33,077 bases of DNA from Acidobacteriota bacterium (lineage in GTDB: Bacteria; Acidobacteriota; Vicinamibacteria; Vicinamibacterales; UBA2999): positions 1 to 33,077 of the forward strand of contig JACPTI010000061.1 of assembly GCA_016192845.1 (NCBI GenBank), given 5' to 3'. Shown piece after piece: positions 10,601 to 17,671 of the stretch (position 1 is the stretch's first letter; each line of letters opens with the position of its first letter). The position numbers and the translations under genes were made by a program. Below the pieces are notes generated by a model. It saw nothing but the letters and a program-made list of their open reading frames with translations. It had not been told where the DNA came from and made no database searches.

Positions 10601-10908
10601 GGCAGGCGTGGGCGTCGACGCTCACCGGCGAAACCTATCGCCTCGACGGCGCCCTCGACACGGCCGAGGCCTTCGTCGAGCGCGGGCTCGACATTGCGGC
10701 CGACGCGCACTACGGGTACGCCGCCGGTTTCGGAGCGCGCATCGCCGCACGGATCGCGCGCGATCGCCGTCAGCTCGCCGAATCCGCGGCCGCGTTCGAC
10801 CGGGCGCTGCAGACGTTCGAGCGGATAGGCGCCCGGTTCGAGGAGGCCCGGACGCGTAAGGAGGCTGCGCGGGGTTCGACGCAGTCGACGGAGCCGAGAC
10901 CACGCTAA
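7615..10908 (+). CDS. Multidomain regulator: OmpR-type winged helix, cyclase-like domain, AAA ATPase, TPR
   Basis: The 1097-residue protein has an OmpR/PhoB-type winged-helix domain (8-106; PKTFDLLLILVRNPNRVLSK, HVFRLRKALG, IETIPRRGYVF). A class III nucleotide cyclase-like domain follows (about 131-305), then a STAND-type ATPase with Walker A GEPGIGKS (354-361) and Walker B LAIVIEDIHW (473-482), and a long C-terminal TPR-like region (about 760-1080). In the cyclase domain the first metal aspartate is missing (LHCGVAN where LFADVxG is usual) while the second is kept in RADAFEAVFG, so it is probably a non-catalytic sensor. The architecture suggests ATP-dependent oligomerisation on DNA in response to a ligand. 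A possible promoter, TTAACA (7546-7551) and AATAAA (7570-7575) with an 18-base spacer, lies upstream. The Shine-Dalgarno match is weak, and an ATG at 7621 is an alternative start. Confidence 0.92.
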   Translation: MSMTAKAFYEFGPYRVDPALCRLLRGETPVLLPPKTFDLLLILVRNPNRVLSKDELIRALWPDTFVDEANLAQHVFRLRKALGRRPGGAAYIETIPRRGYVFAAEVQERADSASRAESPAAAPVVVDGERKQATVLHCGVANTGALAERLGPARLDALMTELSGVVSEETGRYEGVLRRTRADAFEAVFGARVVHEDDPWRAVLAALDVQRRVARLVPEQTPDDARPVLRIGIATGPVVVTRRVEDRGIDYSAVGETTRVADLLQQLAAPGTILISDATRRAVEGYVPLERTALEVEGAAAFRVAGAAPARVVRPPRLMRTLERFVGRVHEFGLLVNLAARARGGHGQVAGVAGEPGIGKSRLLLELTNAMPDLTVLEARCVSYGSLVAYLPLADLVRTYCGVKDGDSADEVCRAVRTAVAATGLPDDADTWLLRLLGMGEAADDTVSPEAIKARTFDTLRALLLHASALTPLAIVIEDIHWIDRTSEEFLALLVEGIVAVRMLILVTFRPGYQVPWRDRSYVTQMTLAPLAPADGEALMHAVAREARIPPEVSAEILAKAEGNPFFLEELTRAVVEHGPEHRVPDTVHGVVMARIDRLPETAKQVLQTAAVLGREVPLRLLTSVWRGTAPIAPELAALCRLEFLYEKSGGDEPVFVFRHALTQDVAYDSLLARQRRDLHLAAAHALEQLYAGRIDEMTATLAYHYARTDLDAEAVTWLIRAADRAARVYANAEAILHLDLARRRLERPPEGPGRDRREVEVALKHAHSLYFLGRWKESAEILLPHNATLVRLDDPGVTAAYAFWFAHMYTRLGDQRQAAEQAHRAIDAGTRAGESATVGKAHGVIALDAHWSGNTADGIAHGEEAVRILRAHPDQRWWLGMAHFYLAMNHVLAGSFDAALAEAAHAQAVGEAIGDPRLQTYAGFMTAWVEASRGNCERALAACRRSREQAPDRVSHAFTSMVLGYALLEAGDHRAARERLEPLVAKFESFGFPQWQAWASTLTGETYRLDGALDTAEAFVERGLDIAADAHYGYAAGFGARIAARIARDRRQLAESAAAFDRALQTFERIGARFEEARTRKEAARGSTQSTEPRPR

Positions 10909-10985
10909 ACTTCAATTACTTTAGATCAGACACAGCTCAGCCTGCGCCTCGGGAAGATCCGGGTGGATCTCGAGGGCGCGGCGCT

Positions 10986-11210
10986 CTTGGTCCCGACAAC
11001 AGGATGATGGCCACCGCCGTCAGCGGTCAGGGCTCCGCACTCGAGGTTGGCGCCGTCCGCCCGCTCTTCGAGACGCGCGCGGGAACCCCGCGGTTGCCGT
11101 ACGACGTGTCGCCGGACGGTCAACGCTTCCTCGTCAACACACTGCCCGAAGAGGCGGCGCCCGCGCCGATCACGATCGTCGTCAACTGGCCGGCACTGCT
11201 GCGCAAGTGA
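10986..11210 (+). pseudogene. 3' fragment of a kinase/propeller gene like 1873-4590
   Basis: From CTTGGTCCCGACAACAGG at 10986 the frame reads LGPDNRMMATAVSGQG, VGAVRPLFETRAGTPRLPYD, VSPDGQRFLVNTLPEEAAPA, PITIVVNWPALLRK and stop. This matches the last ~75 residues of the kinase at 1873-4590 almost position by position, with conserved DNA as well. No kinase domain or propeller lies upstream; the preceding ~75 bases (10909-10985) show no recognisable gene and are locally less GC-rich at the start. Because the copy differs at many synonymous sites, it is probably the tail of a diverged paralogue whose front was deleted, not a recent duplication. It ends immediately before two tandem REP-like repeats. 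Confidence 0.8.
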
Positions 11211-11214
11211 TCCA

Positions 11215-11274
11215 GGTCCGGCTGAAGCCGGACGCTACGTCGATGGTCCGGCTGAAGCCGGACGCCACGTACCC
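11215..11274. repeat. REP-like family A, two tandem 30-bp copies
   Basis: GGTCCGGCTGAAGCCGGAC occurs at 11215-11233 and 11245-11263, each followed by a conserved GCTACGT/GCCACGT tail, giving a 30-base period. Each core is a near-perfect palindrome (GTCCGGCT/AGCCGGAC). The pair sits between the kinase-tail fragment and the convergent cytochrome/ankyrin gene and could act as a terminator in both directions. Confidence 0.85.
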
Positions 11275-11279
11275 ACAGG

Positions 11280-13487
11280 TTAGCGGGCCGGCAGCGTCTC
11301 GAGCAGCGCCAGCATGGCCCAGTTGGCCGCCGCCGCGGAGATGAACTGATCCCCGCCGTGCGGAAAGCCGCTTTCGAAGTACGCCTGCTGCGGGATCGAT
11401 CGCGAGCGCACGTACCAGGAACCATCCGCGAGCTGCGTGTTCAACAGAAACTGCACGCCGCGCCGGTACGCCGGATGTGCGGCGGTGACCACGCCGGCCT
11501 CGCGCAGCGCGACGAGCGCCTGGCCGGTCGCGTAGGCGTCGCTCGCGAGCGCCGGCAGCGAGTTCCAGCCGCCGTCGCTCCGCTGCTCGGCGAGCAGCGC
11601 CTTGCCAATCGCCTGCGCCCGATCGGCGTGCTGGCCGCTCCAGGCGAGCCCCAGCAGCTGGAAGACCGCTTCCTCGGCCGAGTGCGCGGTCTGAGCCGCA
11701 AGCCACTTCGCGGCCGCCGCCATCGACGGCTTCCCTTCCGCGCCGCCGTACAGCGCGATCCCGCGGACCGATACCGCCGTCGACGTGATGTCGCTCGCCT
11801 CCTGCGGCGGACGATGCGCGCTGACGCGCATCCGTCCGTCGGCCAGCTGGCGCGAGATCAGATAGCGCGCGTGCGCGTCCGTAACGGCGTCGGCTGGATG
11901 TCGCTCGGCGCCAAGCCCCATCAGCACGTAGCCCACCGTCGTCGATCCGCCGGCGAGCCCGATGCCCCGGAGCGCACGCTCCCGCCAGCTCTCCAGGTAG
12001 GTCAGCGTCTGGCGAAGCTGGGACGCGGCGATCGTCTCGTCCACCTTCAAGCCCTTCTGCCTGGCCCTCGACACGGTGAGCGCGGTGAGCGCATCGTGAT
12101 GGCACGAGAGACACCCGGCTTTTTCCGTGAACAGCGCGTCGGTGCGCTGGAGCAGCGGAAGGGCGCGATCCACGGCGGCTCGCGGTGTGTGAACCGGCAT
12201 CGGCTTCGGAACGGCTGCGAGGTCCGGCCGGCCGCGCCGCGCGCCGGCGGCCGCAAGCGCCGCCAGGATCGGCGGATCGTTCCGCTGCGCGGCGAAGTCG
12301 AGCGCCGTCCGCCCGTCGCGCGTCGCCGCGTTCACATCGGCGCCGCGCTCGAGCAGCAGGCGGACAATGTCGACCGGGAGGTAATCGGAACTGCAGGCCT
12401 GCATCAGCGCCGTCAGGCCGTTGCCGCCGACCGCATGTGGATTGGCGCCCCGATCGAGCAGGAGCCGCACCGCGGCGTTCTCGCCGCGAATCGCCAGCGA
12501 GAGCAGCGCATCGTCCAGCCCGTCCCGGTCGACGGCATCGATGACGAGGTCCGCACACCGGCGGCACCGGGCGCGCAAGGCGTTCCCCAGCGCCGCCGCC
12601 GCATCGCGCTTGAGGTCGGCGCCGCGGGCGATGAGGAGCGCCATCACGTCCGCGTCGGCGGCATTGGCGGCTTCACGCAGCGCCGTCGTCCCGTTGCCGG
12701 CGGACGCGCCGGCCCGGGCGCCGCGATCGAGCAGCAGCGTGACGACGGGAGCCGACCCGGCGCGGCTGGCCGTGATGATGAGCGGCGTCCGGCCGTCGTC
12801 GCCGCGCGCCTCCGTCAGTGCGCCGCGCTCCAGGAGCAGCCGCGTCTTCTCGACGTCGTGCGTCGCCCACATGAGCGCGGTCGCGCCCAGATCGTTGGCC
12901 GCGTTCGGATCCGCGCCGTGATCGAGCAGCATCCGCAACAAGGCGAGGTCGCCGTAGAGCGCCGCATACATCAGCGGCGTCGTGCCGCCCGTCCCGCGCT
13001 GCCGCGCGGCGGCGGAATTCTGCATCAACTCCCGCCGTGCCGCGGCGCTGTCGCCACGGCGGATTGCCTCCATCAGCCGCGTGGCCGCCGGATCGGGCGG
13101 CGCCGGCGGCGTCTCACCGGCGACGTCGTCCGGCCACTCCGCGCCTTCGTCGATCCAGCGCCTGATGATCTCGATCTGCGCCGGCGCCAGCGGCCCCGTC
13201 GGCGGCATCTGCTGGCCGAAGCGGGGGCCAAGGAGCTTCAGGTACACCCGGCTGGTGGCGCTGCTGCCCGGCACGAGCACCGGGAAGGTGCCGCCGCGCA
13301 GCGCCGCGCTGCGGCGGTCGAGGCGGAAGCCGTTCATCTGCTGCGTCGGCCCGTGGCAGCCGATGCAGTGCTCCCGGAAGATCGGCAGCACGTCGCGGCG
13401 GAAGTCGACGCGCCCCGGCCCCTGCGCGAACGCAACGGCCGGGGACAGCAGCACGAGCACGAGCGCCAGATGTACGAGCATATGCAT
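11280..13487 (-). CDS. Cytochrome c / ankyrin / alpha-toroid fusion protein
   Basis: The 735-residue product starts at the ATG at 13487; a GTG at 13493 would add two residues. A signal peptide (to about residue 22) is followed by a planctomycete-type cytochrome c domain: VDFRRDVLPIFREHCIGCHG with heme motif CIGCH (41-45), GFRLDRRSAALRGG, and a likely distal Met in QQMPPTG (M94). Residues ~133-425 are seven or eight ankyrin repeats (TPLMYAALYGDLALLRMLLD, ALMWATHDVEKTRLLLERGA, ALMQACSSDYLPVDIVRLLL). A second CxxCH (CLSCH, 459-463) opens the last domain. That domain (to 735) has LADGRMRV, SDGGWNSLP and LADGSWYVRSRS repeats, the QW-like motifs of the terpenoid-cyclase/prenyltransferase alpha-toroid fold. 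It is probably a periplasmic electron-transfer or scaffold protein. It lies 46 bases downstream of the TonB receptor on the same strand, so co-transcription is likely. Confidence 0.9.
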   Translation of the reverse strand: MHMLVHLALVLVLLSPAVAFAQGPGRVDFRRDVLPIFREHCIGCHGPTQQMNGFRLDRRSAALRGGTFPVLVPGSSATSRVYLKLLGPRFGQQMPPTGPLAPAQIEIIRRWIDEGAEWPDDVAGETPPAPPDPAATRLMEAIRRGDSAAARRELMQNSAAARQRGTGGTTPLMYAALYGDLALLRMLLDHGADPNAANDLGATALMWATHDVEKTRLLLERGALTEARGDDGRTPLIITASRAGSAPVVTLLLDRGARAGASAGNGTTALREAANAADADVMALLIARGADLKRDAAAALGNALRARCRRCADLVIDAVDRDGLDDALLSLAIRGENAAVRLLLDRGANPHAVGGNGLTALMQACSSDYLPVDIVRLLLERGADVNAATRDGRTALDFAAQRNDPPILAALAAAGARRGRPDLAAVPKPMPVHTPRAAVDRALPLLQRTDALFTEKAGCLSCHHDALTALTVSRARQKGLKVDETIAASQLRQTLTYLESWRERALRGIGLAGGSTTVGYVLMGLGAERHPADAVTDAHARYLISRQLADGRMRVSAHRPPQEASDITSTAVSVRGIALYGGAEGKPSMAAAAKWLAAQTAHSAEEAVFQLLGLAWSGQHADRAQAIGKALLAEQRSDGGWNSLPALASDAYATGQALVALREAGVVTAAHPAYRRGVQFLLNTQLADGSWYVRSRSIPQQAYFESGFPHGGDQFISAAAANWAMLALLETLPAR

Positions 13488-13495
13488 AGCCACTA

Positions 13496-13532
13496 CGGCT
13501 ACCAGCTACCGGCTACCGGCCACCGGCTAGCC
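13496..13532. repeat. Short tandem CTACCGG-type repeats between two minus-strand genes
   Basis: The gap contains CTACGGCTACCAGCTACCGG and then GCTACCGGCCACCGGCTAG, about five degenerate copies of CTACCGG. On the RNA of the TonB receptor gene this could fold into a small hairpin. A single further copy (CTACCGGCTAC) follows the NHL gene at ~30195. Confidence 0.5.
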
Positions 13533-13533
13533 A

Positions 13534-16431
13534 TCAGAACGCCAGCCGGAAGCCGACCTGCGCCGTGCGGTACTGGGCGTTGATGTGCTGCAGGTACTGC
13601 GCTCGCTGGCTCTCCTGCGTGCCGATGGTCCAGTTCGGCCGGTTGAAGACGTTGAAGACTTCCGCGATGCCATCGATCGACAGGCGGCCGCGCAGCGGGA
13701 TCCGCTGCTGCACCCGCAGGCTCGTCGCATTCTGCGGGGGCGAGATGATCGTATTGCGTGGCACGATCGTCCCATCCGGGCGCAGGCGGCCGCTGAACGT
13801 CGAACCCGTGTTACGCAGGTCGCCTCCGTAGTTGCTCGATTCCCGGTTGCCGGCGCCCAGGTAATGGAAGCCGCTCACCTGGAAGCCGCGCCCCACCTGC
13901 CAGATGCCGCTGAGCACAGCCCGGTGGCGTTGATCGTCCTCCGACAGCCCCCATTCCCCGCCCAGATCGGGAGCGGTGGGGAAGGGGACTATGTGGTGCC
14001 CACTGAACGGCCTCGAGTCGGCGGACCAGAGGCCCGACAGCGTATAGGTGGCCGACGCCTGCCAGCGATTGGCGAACCGCTTGGTGAAGCCGGTGATCAG
14101 CGCGTGGTAGGCGGAGCGGGCCGTATGGACGTTCATCGAGATGACGCCCCAGTCGGGGTAGAGGCGGTTGCTTCTGACCCTGAAATCAAGGTTGGCGCCG
14201 GTCGCCGGGTCGAAGAGCAGATTCATGTTGTCGAGCACGTCCTTCTCGAACCGGCCCTGGCTGTACACGTAGTCGGCTTCGACGGCCATCGTGTTGCCGA
14301 ACTGCCGCTGGAACCCGATCGAGGTTTGCCACGTGCGCGGCAGCTCGATGTACTCGGGCAGGGCCGTAAATTCCCGGACGTCACGGATGAGGCATCCGCG
14401 CGCATTGTTGTTGTTGTAGCAGTACAGCGGGTTCGCCTCGTCATAGGTCGGCAGGGGCCGGCCGCCGGTCGGGTTCGCGGCGAAATCCGGCCGGCCGTCG
14501 TTCTCGTACCGAATCGTGGTGATCTGCGTATTGCCAATCGCCGACCCCGCATCGGCGAACGCATCGCCGTAGTAGAGCCCCGACCCGCCGCGGATGACTG
14601 TTCGATCGTTCAGCCGGTACGCAAAGCCGAGCCGCGGCTGCACGTTGTTCCAGTCGTCGGGACGCCCGGGCTCCTGAAACGGCGGGAAGCTGATGTCGTT
14701 GGCAAAGATGCCGACCCCGACGTCGTAGCGCACGCCGAGGTTCAACGTCAGGCGATCCGAGATCTGCCAGTCATCCTGCACCCAGGCGGCGATCCGTTGC
14801 GTGTCTTGAGGGACCTCGAAGTTTCCGATGCCGATGGTGTAGCTGCGCACGAGCGGCGAGATCGCCGCCAGGTTCCAGGTGTCGGCGTTGAACGCGTCGG
14901 GGAACCACGCCTGGAGCTGGGCCGCCGACGGCAGCGGGCCGCCCCGGGCGTCGATGAGACCCATGTTCTGCCGGCGATTTATCGCAATGACGTCACGGAA
15001 CAGGACCTCGCCGCCGGTCCGCAGGTCGTGACGCCCCTTGGCGTTGTACGAGTACGAGAAGTCGTCGCGCACGCTGTACACGTCCTGGTCCAGGGAACGT
15101 GGATGGTTCTGGTTGCCGGTGATCAGGAAGCCCGTGAACGTGATGCGCGGCGACCCGGTCGTGATGCCGTTCGCCGCCTGCCAGTGGTTCGACCACCGGG
15201 TGAGATTCTCGTTGTAGAGGCCGAACGCGGTCTTCCCGACGCGAATCTCGTTGAGCATCCGATTGCTCAGCACCTGCGTCAACTGCCCGAGGATCTCGTC
15301 GTTGTATTCTTCGGTCGTATTCGTGGACGCCGGGTGGTTGGTGGCGGAGGGCAGGCCGAACGGCTCCCAGAGCCGGCCCCCGGAGACCTTGCCCATCACG
15401 CGCGTCTGCGACGAGAGTTGATAGTCCAGACGCGCGCCGCCGATCTTCCGGTTGTTCGTGCCCTCCAGCGAGACGTTGAAGAACGGGTACGGCGTGCGCC
15501 AGATGCTGATCCTCGGCTCGCGCTCGTATTCATAATTGACGAAGTAATGCAGCTTGTCCCGCAGCACGGGGCCGCCGACGGCCGTGCTGTACTGCTGGTT
15601 GTTGATCGGCTCCACCCGCCGCAGAACGCGATTCGGCGCATTGAAGACGCTGTCGCGAAAGTTGGCGCGGAACAGGCCAGAGAACCGATTGGTGCCCGAC
15701 CTGGTGATCGCGTTGACCTGCACGGCCGTCGACCGGCCCTGCGTCGCGTCGAACCGGTTCGAGATGAACTGAAATTCCGCGATCGAGTCCTGGCTGTAGC
15801 GCGGCTGACCGCCGGTCCCGAACTCCGAGGTCACCTGCTGGCCGTCGACGTGGAAATGGAACTCCCGCGTCTCGTTGTTGTTTCTGTCCGGCAGCGGCTT
15901 CTCGGAGAGTTCCCTGCTCGCCGCGACGGGGGCTGTGCGGCTCCCCGGCGCCAGCAGCGCCAGGTTGATCCAGTTGCGGCCGTACACCGGCAGCTCCTGC
16001 ACCTGACGGGGATCGACGTTGCCCCCCAGCGACGACGTGGTGGTCTCGATCAAGGGCGCTTCGCCCGTCACCGTCAGCGTCTCCGTCACGCCCGCGGGCG
16101 ACATCTGCAGGTTGACGACGGCGGTCTGGCCGAGCAGCAGCTCCACCTCGCGCGTCATCGCATTGAAGCCTGGCAGCTCTGCCGTGAGCCGCAAGACGCC
16201 GACACGGACGGCCAGTCGATACGCCCCGAGCTCGTCGGTCACCGCTTCAAAGACATTCCCGGTCGCTTGGTGGACGGCTCGGACCGTGGCCCCGGGCAGC
16301 ACGCCGCCCGTTGAATCCGCGACCTTGCCGCTGATGAAAGAGGCTACCGAAGTGTCCTGCGCGTACGCCAGCAGGGGAAGGACCAGGATCGTAGAAGCAG
16401 CTAAGAGCCGGATGACGGTACGCGATCTCAT
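13534..16431 (-). CDS. TonB-dependent outer-membrane receptor with carboxypeptidase-like N-domain
   Basis: The 965-residue protein starts at the ATG at 16431 behind GGGAGGAGG. A signal peptide (1-25, ending AYAQ) is followed by a carboxypeptidase-regulatory-like beta-sandwich (about 30-110; ISGKVADSTGGVLPGATVRA). The plug domain follows (PAGVTETLTVTGEAPLIETT, GGNVDPRQVQELPVYGRNW). The remainder is a 22-strand-type barrel with frequent aromatic strand ends and the terminal GFRLAF, ending in phenylalanine as outer-membrane proteins do. No TonB box is obvious. Relatives in Acidobacteriota import oligosaccharides, siderophores or other bulky substrates; the ligand here is unknown. A strong promoter lies just upstream (16538-16566). 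The receptor is followed on the same strand by the cytochrome/ankyrin fusion. Confidence 0.93.
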   Translation of the reverse strand: MRSRTVIRLLAASTILVLPLLAYAQDTSVASFISGKVADSTGGVLPGATVRAVHQATGNVFEAVTDELGAYRLAVRVGVLRLTAELPGFNAMTREVELLLGQTAVVNLQMSPAGVTETLTVTGEAPLIETTTSSLGGNVDPRQVQELPVYGRNWINLALLAPGSRTAPVAASRELSEKPLPDRNNNETREFHFHVDGQQVTSEFGTGGQPRYSQDSIAEFQFISNRFDATQGRSTAVQVNAITRSGTNRFSGLFRANFRDSVFNAPNRVLRRVEPINNQQYSTAVGGPVLRDKLHYFVNYEYEREPRISIWRTPYPFFNVSLEGTNNRKIGGARLDYQLSSQTRVMGKVSGGRLWEPFGLPSATNHPASTNTTEEYNDEILGQLTQVLSNRMLNEIRVGKTAFGLYNENLTRWSNHWQAANGITTGSPRITFTGFLITGNQNHPRSLDQDVYSVRDDFSYSYNAKGRHDLRTGGEVLFRDVIAINRRQNMGLIDARGGPLPSAAQLQAWFPDAFNADTWNLAAISPLVRSYTIGIGNFEVPQDTQRIAAWVQDDWQISDRLTLNLGVRYDVGVGIFANDISFPPFQEPGRPDDWNNVQPRLGFAYRLNDRTVIRGGSGLYYGDAFADAGSAIGNTQITTIRYENDGRPDFAANPTGGRPLPTYDEANPLYCYNNNNARGCLIRDVREFTALPEYIELPRTWQTSIGFQRQFGNTMAVEADYVYSQGRFEKDVLDNMNLLFDPATGANLDFRVRSNRLYPDWGVISMNVHTARSAYHALITGFTKRFANRWQASATYTLSGLWSADSRPFSGHHIVPFPTAPDLGGEWGLSEDDQRHRAVLSGIWQVGRGFQVSGFHYLGAGNRESSNYGGDLRNTGSTFSGRLRPDGTIVPRNTIISPPQNATSLRVQQRIPLRGRLSIDGIAEVFNVFNRPNWTIGTQESQRAQYLQHINAQYRTAQVGFRLAF

Positions 16432-16537
16432 TTCGACCTCCTCCCGTTGCCGAGTGTGGTCTCCGATACGCGACGCCGACGGCCGACAAGAGCTGCGAAC
16501 GGATATGAGGCTATCAGGGCATCAGGGCAGTGGCGCG

Positions 16538-16566
16538 ATCCTAGACATCGCCTGAGTGTCTGTCAA
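16538..16566 (-). promoter_or_regulatory. Strong sigma-70-like promoter for the TonB receptor
   Basis: On the minus strand TTGACA (16566-16561) is followed after exactly 17 bases by TAGGAT (16543-16538). Transcription would start near 16531, leaving a ~100-base leader. That leader begins with two direct copies of ATCAGGGC (complement GCCCTGAT), a possible operator. Confidence 0.7.
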
Positions 16567-16583
16567 TTCCCGATCCCGACCTC

Positions 16584-17471
16584 CTACGGCAGCGTGCCGG
16601 TGAGCTGCCGATAGAGCCGCCGAACGGCGGTCTCACGCTGGGCCTCGTAGCCTTGCAGCTTCTCGTACTGGGACCACCGTACGCTGGCCACCGCCTGATC
16701 CTCGGTGGCGCCGCGCGCGATTTCCCGCTGCACGGCGTCGCGCACGTCAGCCAGCATCTGCCGGAAGCGGCGGAGGTCCTGCCGCGTCTGGCGCGGGTCG
16801 GCGGGGATCGGGCCATGGCCCGCGATGAAGATGTCGGCGTCGAGCGCCTCCACGGCGTCGAGAGCCTTCAGCCAGTCGAGCCCGTACCCGTCGTTGATGA
16901 ACAGAAACTGGTTCACGAACAGGAGCTCGCTCAGATAGACGATGCGATCTTGCGGCACGAAGACAATGCTGTCGCCGCGCGTGTGCGCCCGGCCGAGGTG
17001 GAGGATCCGGATTTCCTTGCCGCCGAGGTGAAGCGTCATGCGATCGCGGAAGGTCACGGTCGGGAGCCTTGCAAGCTGTTCCTCGGCGGGGATCGTCTCG
17101 CGCTGCATCAGCCCCAGCAGATCCGTCCGGTAGTTCTCGTGGCCGATCTTGAGCGCGCCGGCGTAGAGGAGGTTCCCCTTCGAGTACTGGTTGTGGTGCG
17201 TCGAGGACACCAGCACGCGAACCGGCTGGCCGATCGTGGCGGCAATCGCCTGTCGTTTGGCGCGCGCCACGGCCTCCGAGCCCAGGGCGTCGACGACGAC
17301 CACCCCCTCGCTCGTGGCGATGATCCCGCTGTTGAACGTACCGGCGCTGTAGACGTAATGACCGGGAATGATCTGCCGCAGCGTGCCGCCGGCCGGCTGC
17401 TGGGCGGCGGAGACGCCAGCGAGGAGGACCAGGGTCAGGAGTACCTGGAGCACGCCTGTGCATTTCGGCAT
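16584..17471 (-). CDS. Metallo-beta-lactamase-fold protein with degenerate zinc site
   Basis: The 295-residue exported protein (signal peptide MPKCTGVLQVLLTLVLLAGV, cut near SAAQ) follows the MBL fold: VYSAGTFNSGIIATSEGVVV, VDALGS, VLVSSTHHNQYSKGN, LHLGRAHTRGDSIVFVPQDR, LSELLF and IAGHGPI. In active members the third block is THxHxDHxGG. Here it reads T91-H-H-N-Q-Y, so the first His, the Asp and the last His are replaced, and only H93 remains. The metal-bridging Asp in 'GDLLF' is Glu (SELLF). H163 and H219 are kept. Compared with the intact enzyme at 20403-21992 this protein probably binds zinc poorly or not at all, so it may be a binding protein or use other chemistry. It starts behind GGGGGAG and lies upstream of the TonB receptor on the same strand. 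Confidence 0.88.
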   Translation of the reverse strand: MPKCTGVLQVLLTLVLLAGVSAAQQPAGGTLRQIIPGHYVYSAGTFNSGIIATSEGVVVVDALGSEAVARAKRQAIAATIGQPVRVLVSSTHHNQYSKGNLLYAGALKIGHENYRTDLLGLMQRETIPAEEQLARLPTVTFRDRMTLHLGGKEIRILHLGRAHTRGDSIVFVPQDRIVYLSELLFVNQFLFINDGYGLDWLKALDAVEALDADIFIAGHGPIPADPRQTRQDLRRFRQMLADVRDAVQREIARGATEDQAVASVRWSQYEKLQGYEAQRETAVRRLYRQLTGTLP

Positions 17472-17531
17472 CGCTTCTCCCCCTGTTCAGCTGACGCGTG
17501 AGGCGCGGGCCGATTATCGCTTAAACGGCGA

Positions 17532-17560
17532 TTGACTGTGGTCGGTGGAGGCTCTAGTGT
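17532..17560 (+). promoter_or_regulatory. Promoter for the LVIVD-repeat gene
   Basis: TTGACT (17532-17537) and TAGTGT (17555-17560) are 17 bases apart. The predicted start, near 17567, is just before the repeat-rich leader at 17571-17648. A reverse-strand GATAAT at 17513-17518 may serve the divergent MBL-fold gene but has no clear -35. Confidence 0.6.
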
Positions 17561-17570
17561 AGGGGCCGAT

Positions 17571-17648
17571 CAACTCCCAATTCCCAACTCCCAACTCTCA
17601 ATCGTGGCGTCCGGAAATTGGGAGTTGGGCGTTGAAAGCCGGGAGTTA
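17571..17648 (+). repeat. Leader repeat with two mutually exclusive hairpins
   Basis: The left side carries repeated AACTCCCAA units and the right side TTGGGAGTT units. CAACTCCCAATT (17571-17582) pairs perfectly with 17616-17627, while CCCAACTCCCAA (17583-17594) pairs perfectly with the overlapping 17618-17629. A further GGGAGTT at 17641-17647 can compete. Downstream of the predicted transcription start, this could be a regulatory leader or just a dispersed repeat. Confidence 0.6.
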
Positions 17649-17671
17649 CGGTTTCAGCGAAGGAGATGGCG

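Noticed and set aside
8368..10710. 780-codon minus-strand ORF antisense to the regulator
   Set aside because: It has the Arg/Gly/Ala/His-rich, motif-free composition of a high-GC shadow frame, while the plus strand encodes recognisable domains throughout.
11215..11274. Possible CRISPR array from two 30-base repeats
   Set aside because: Only two copies, no variable spacers between them, and the repeat core also occurs elsewhere as a REP-like palindrome.
11358..13583. 741-codon plus-strand ORF opposite the cytochrome/ankyrin gene
   Set aside because: Low-complexity Arg-rich product with no motifs; the opposite strand has clear heme motifs and ankyrin repeats.
13585..16314. 909-codon plus-strand ORF opposite the TonB receptor
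   Set aside because: A shadow of the receptor; no domain signature, and the receptor has signal peptide, plug, barrel and promoter.
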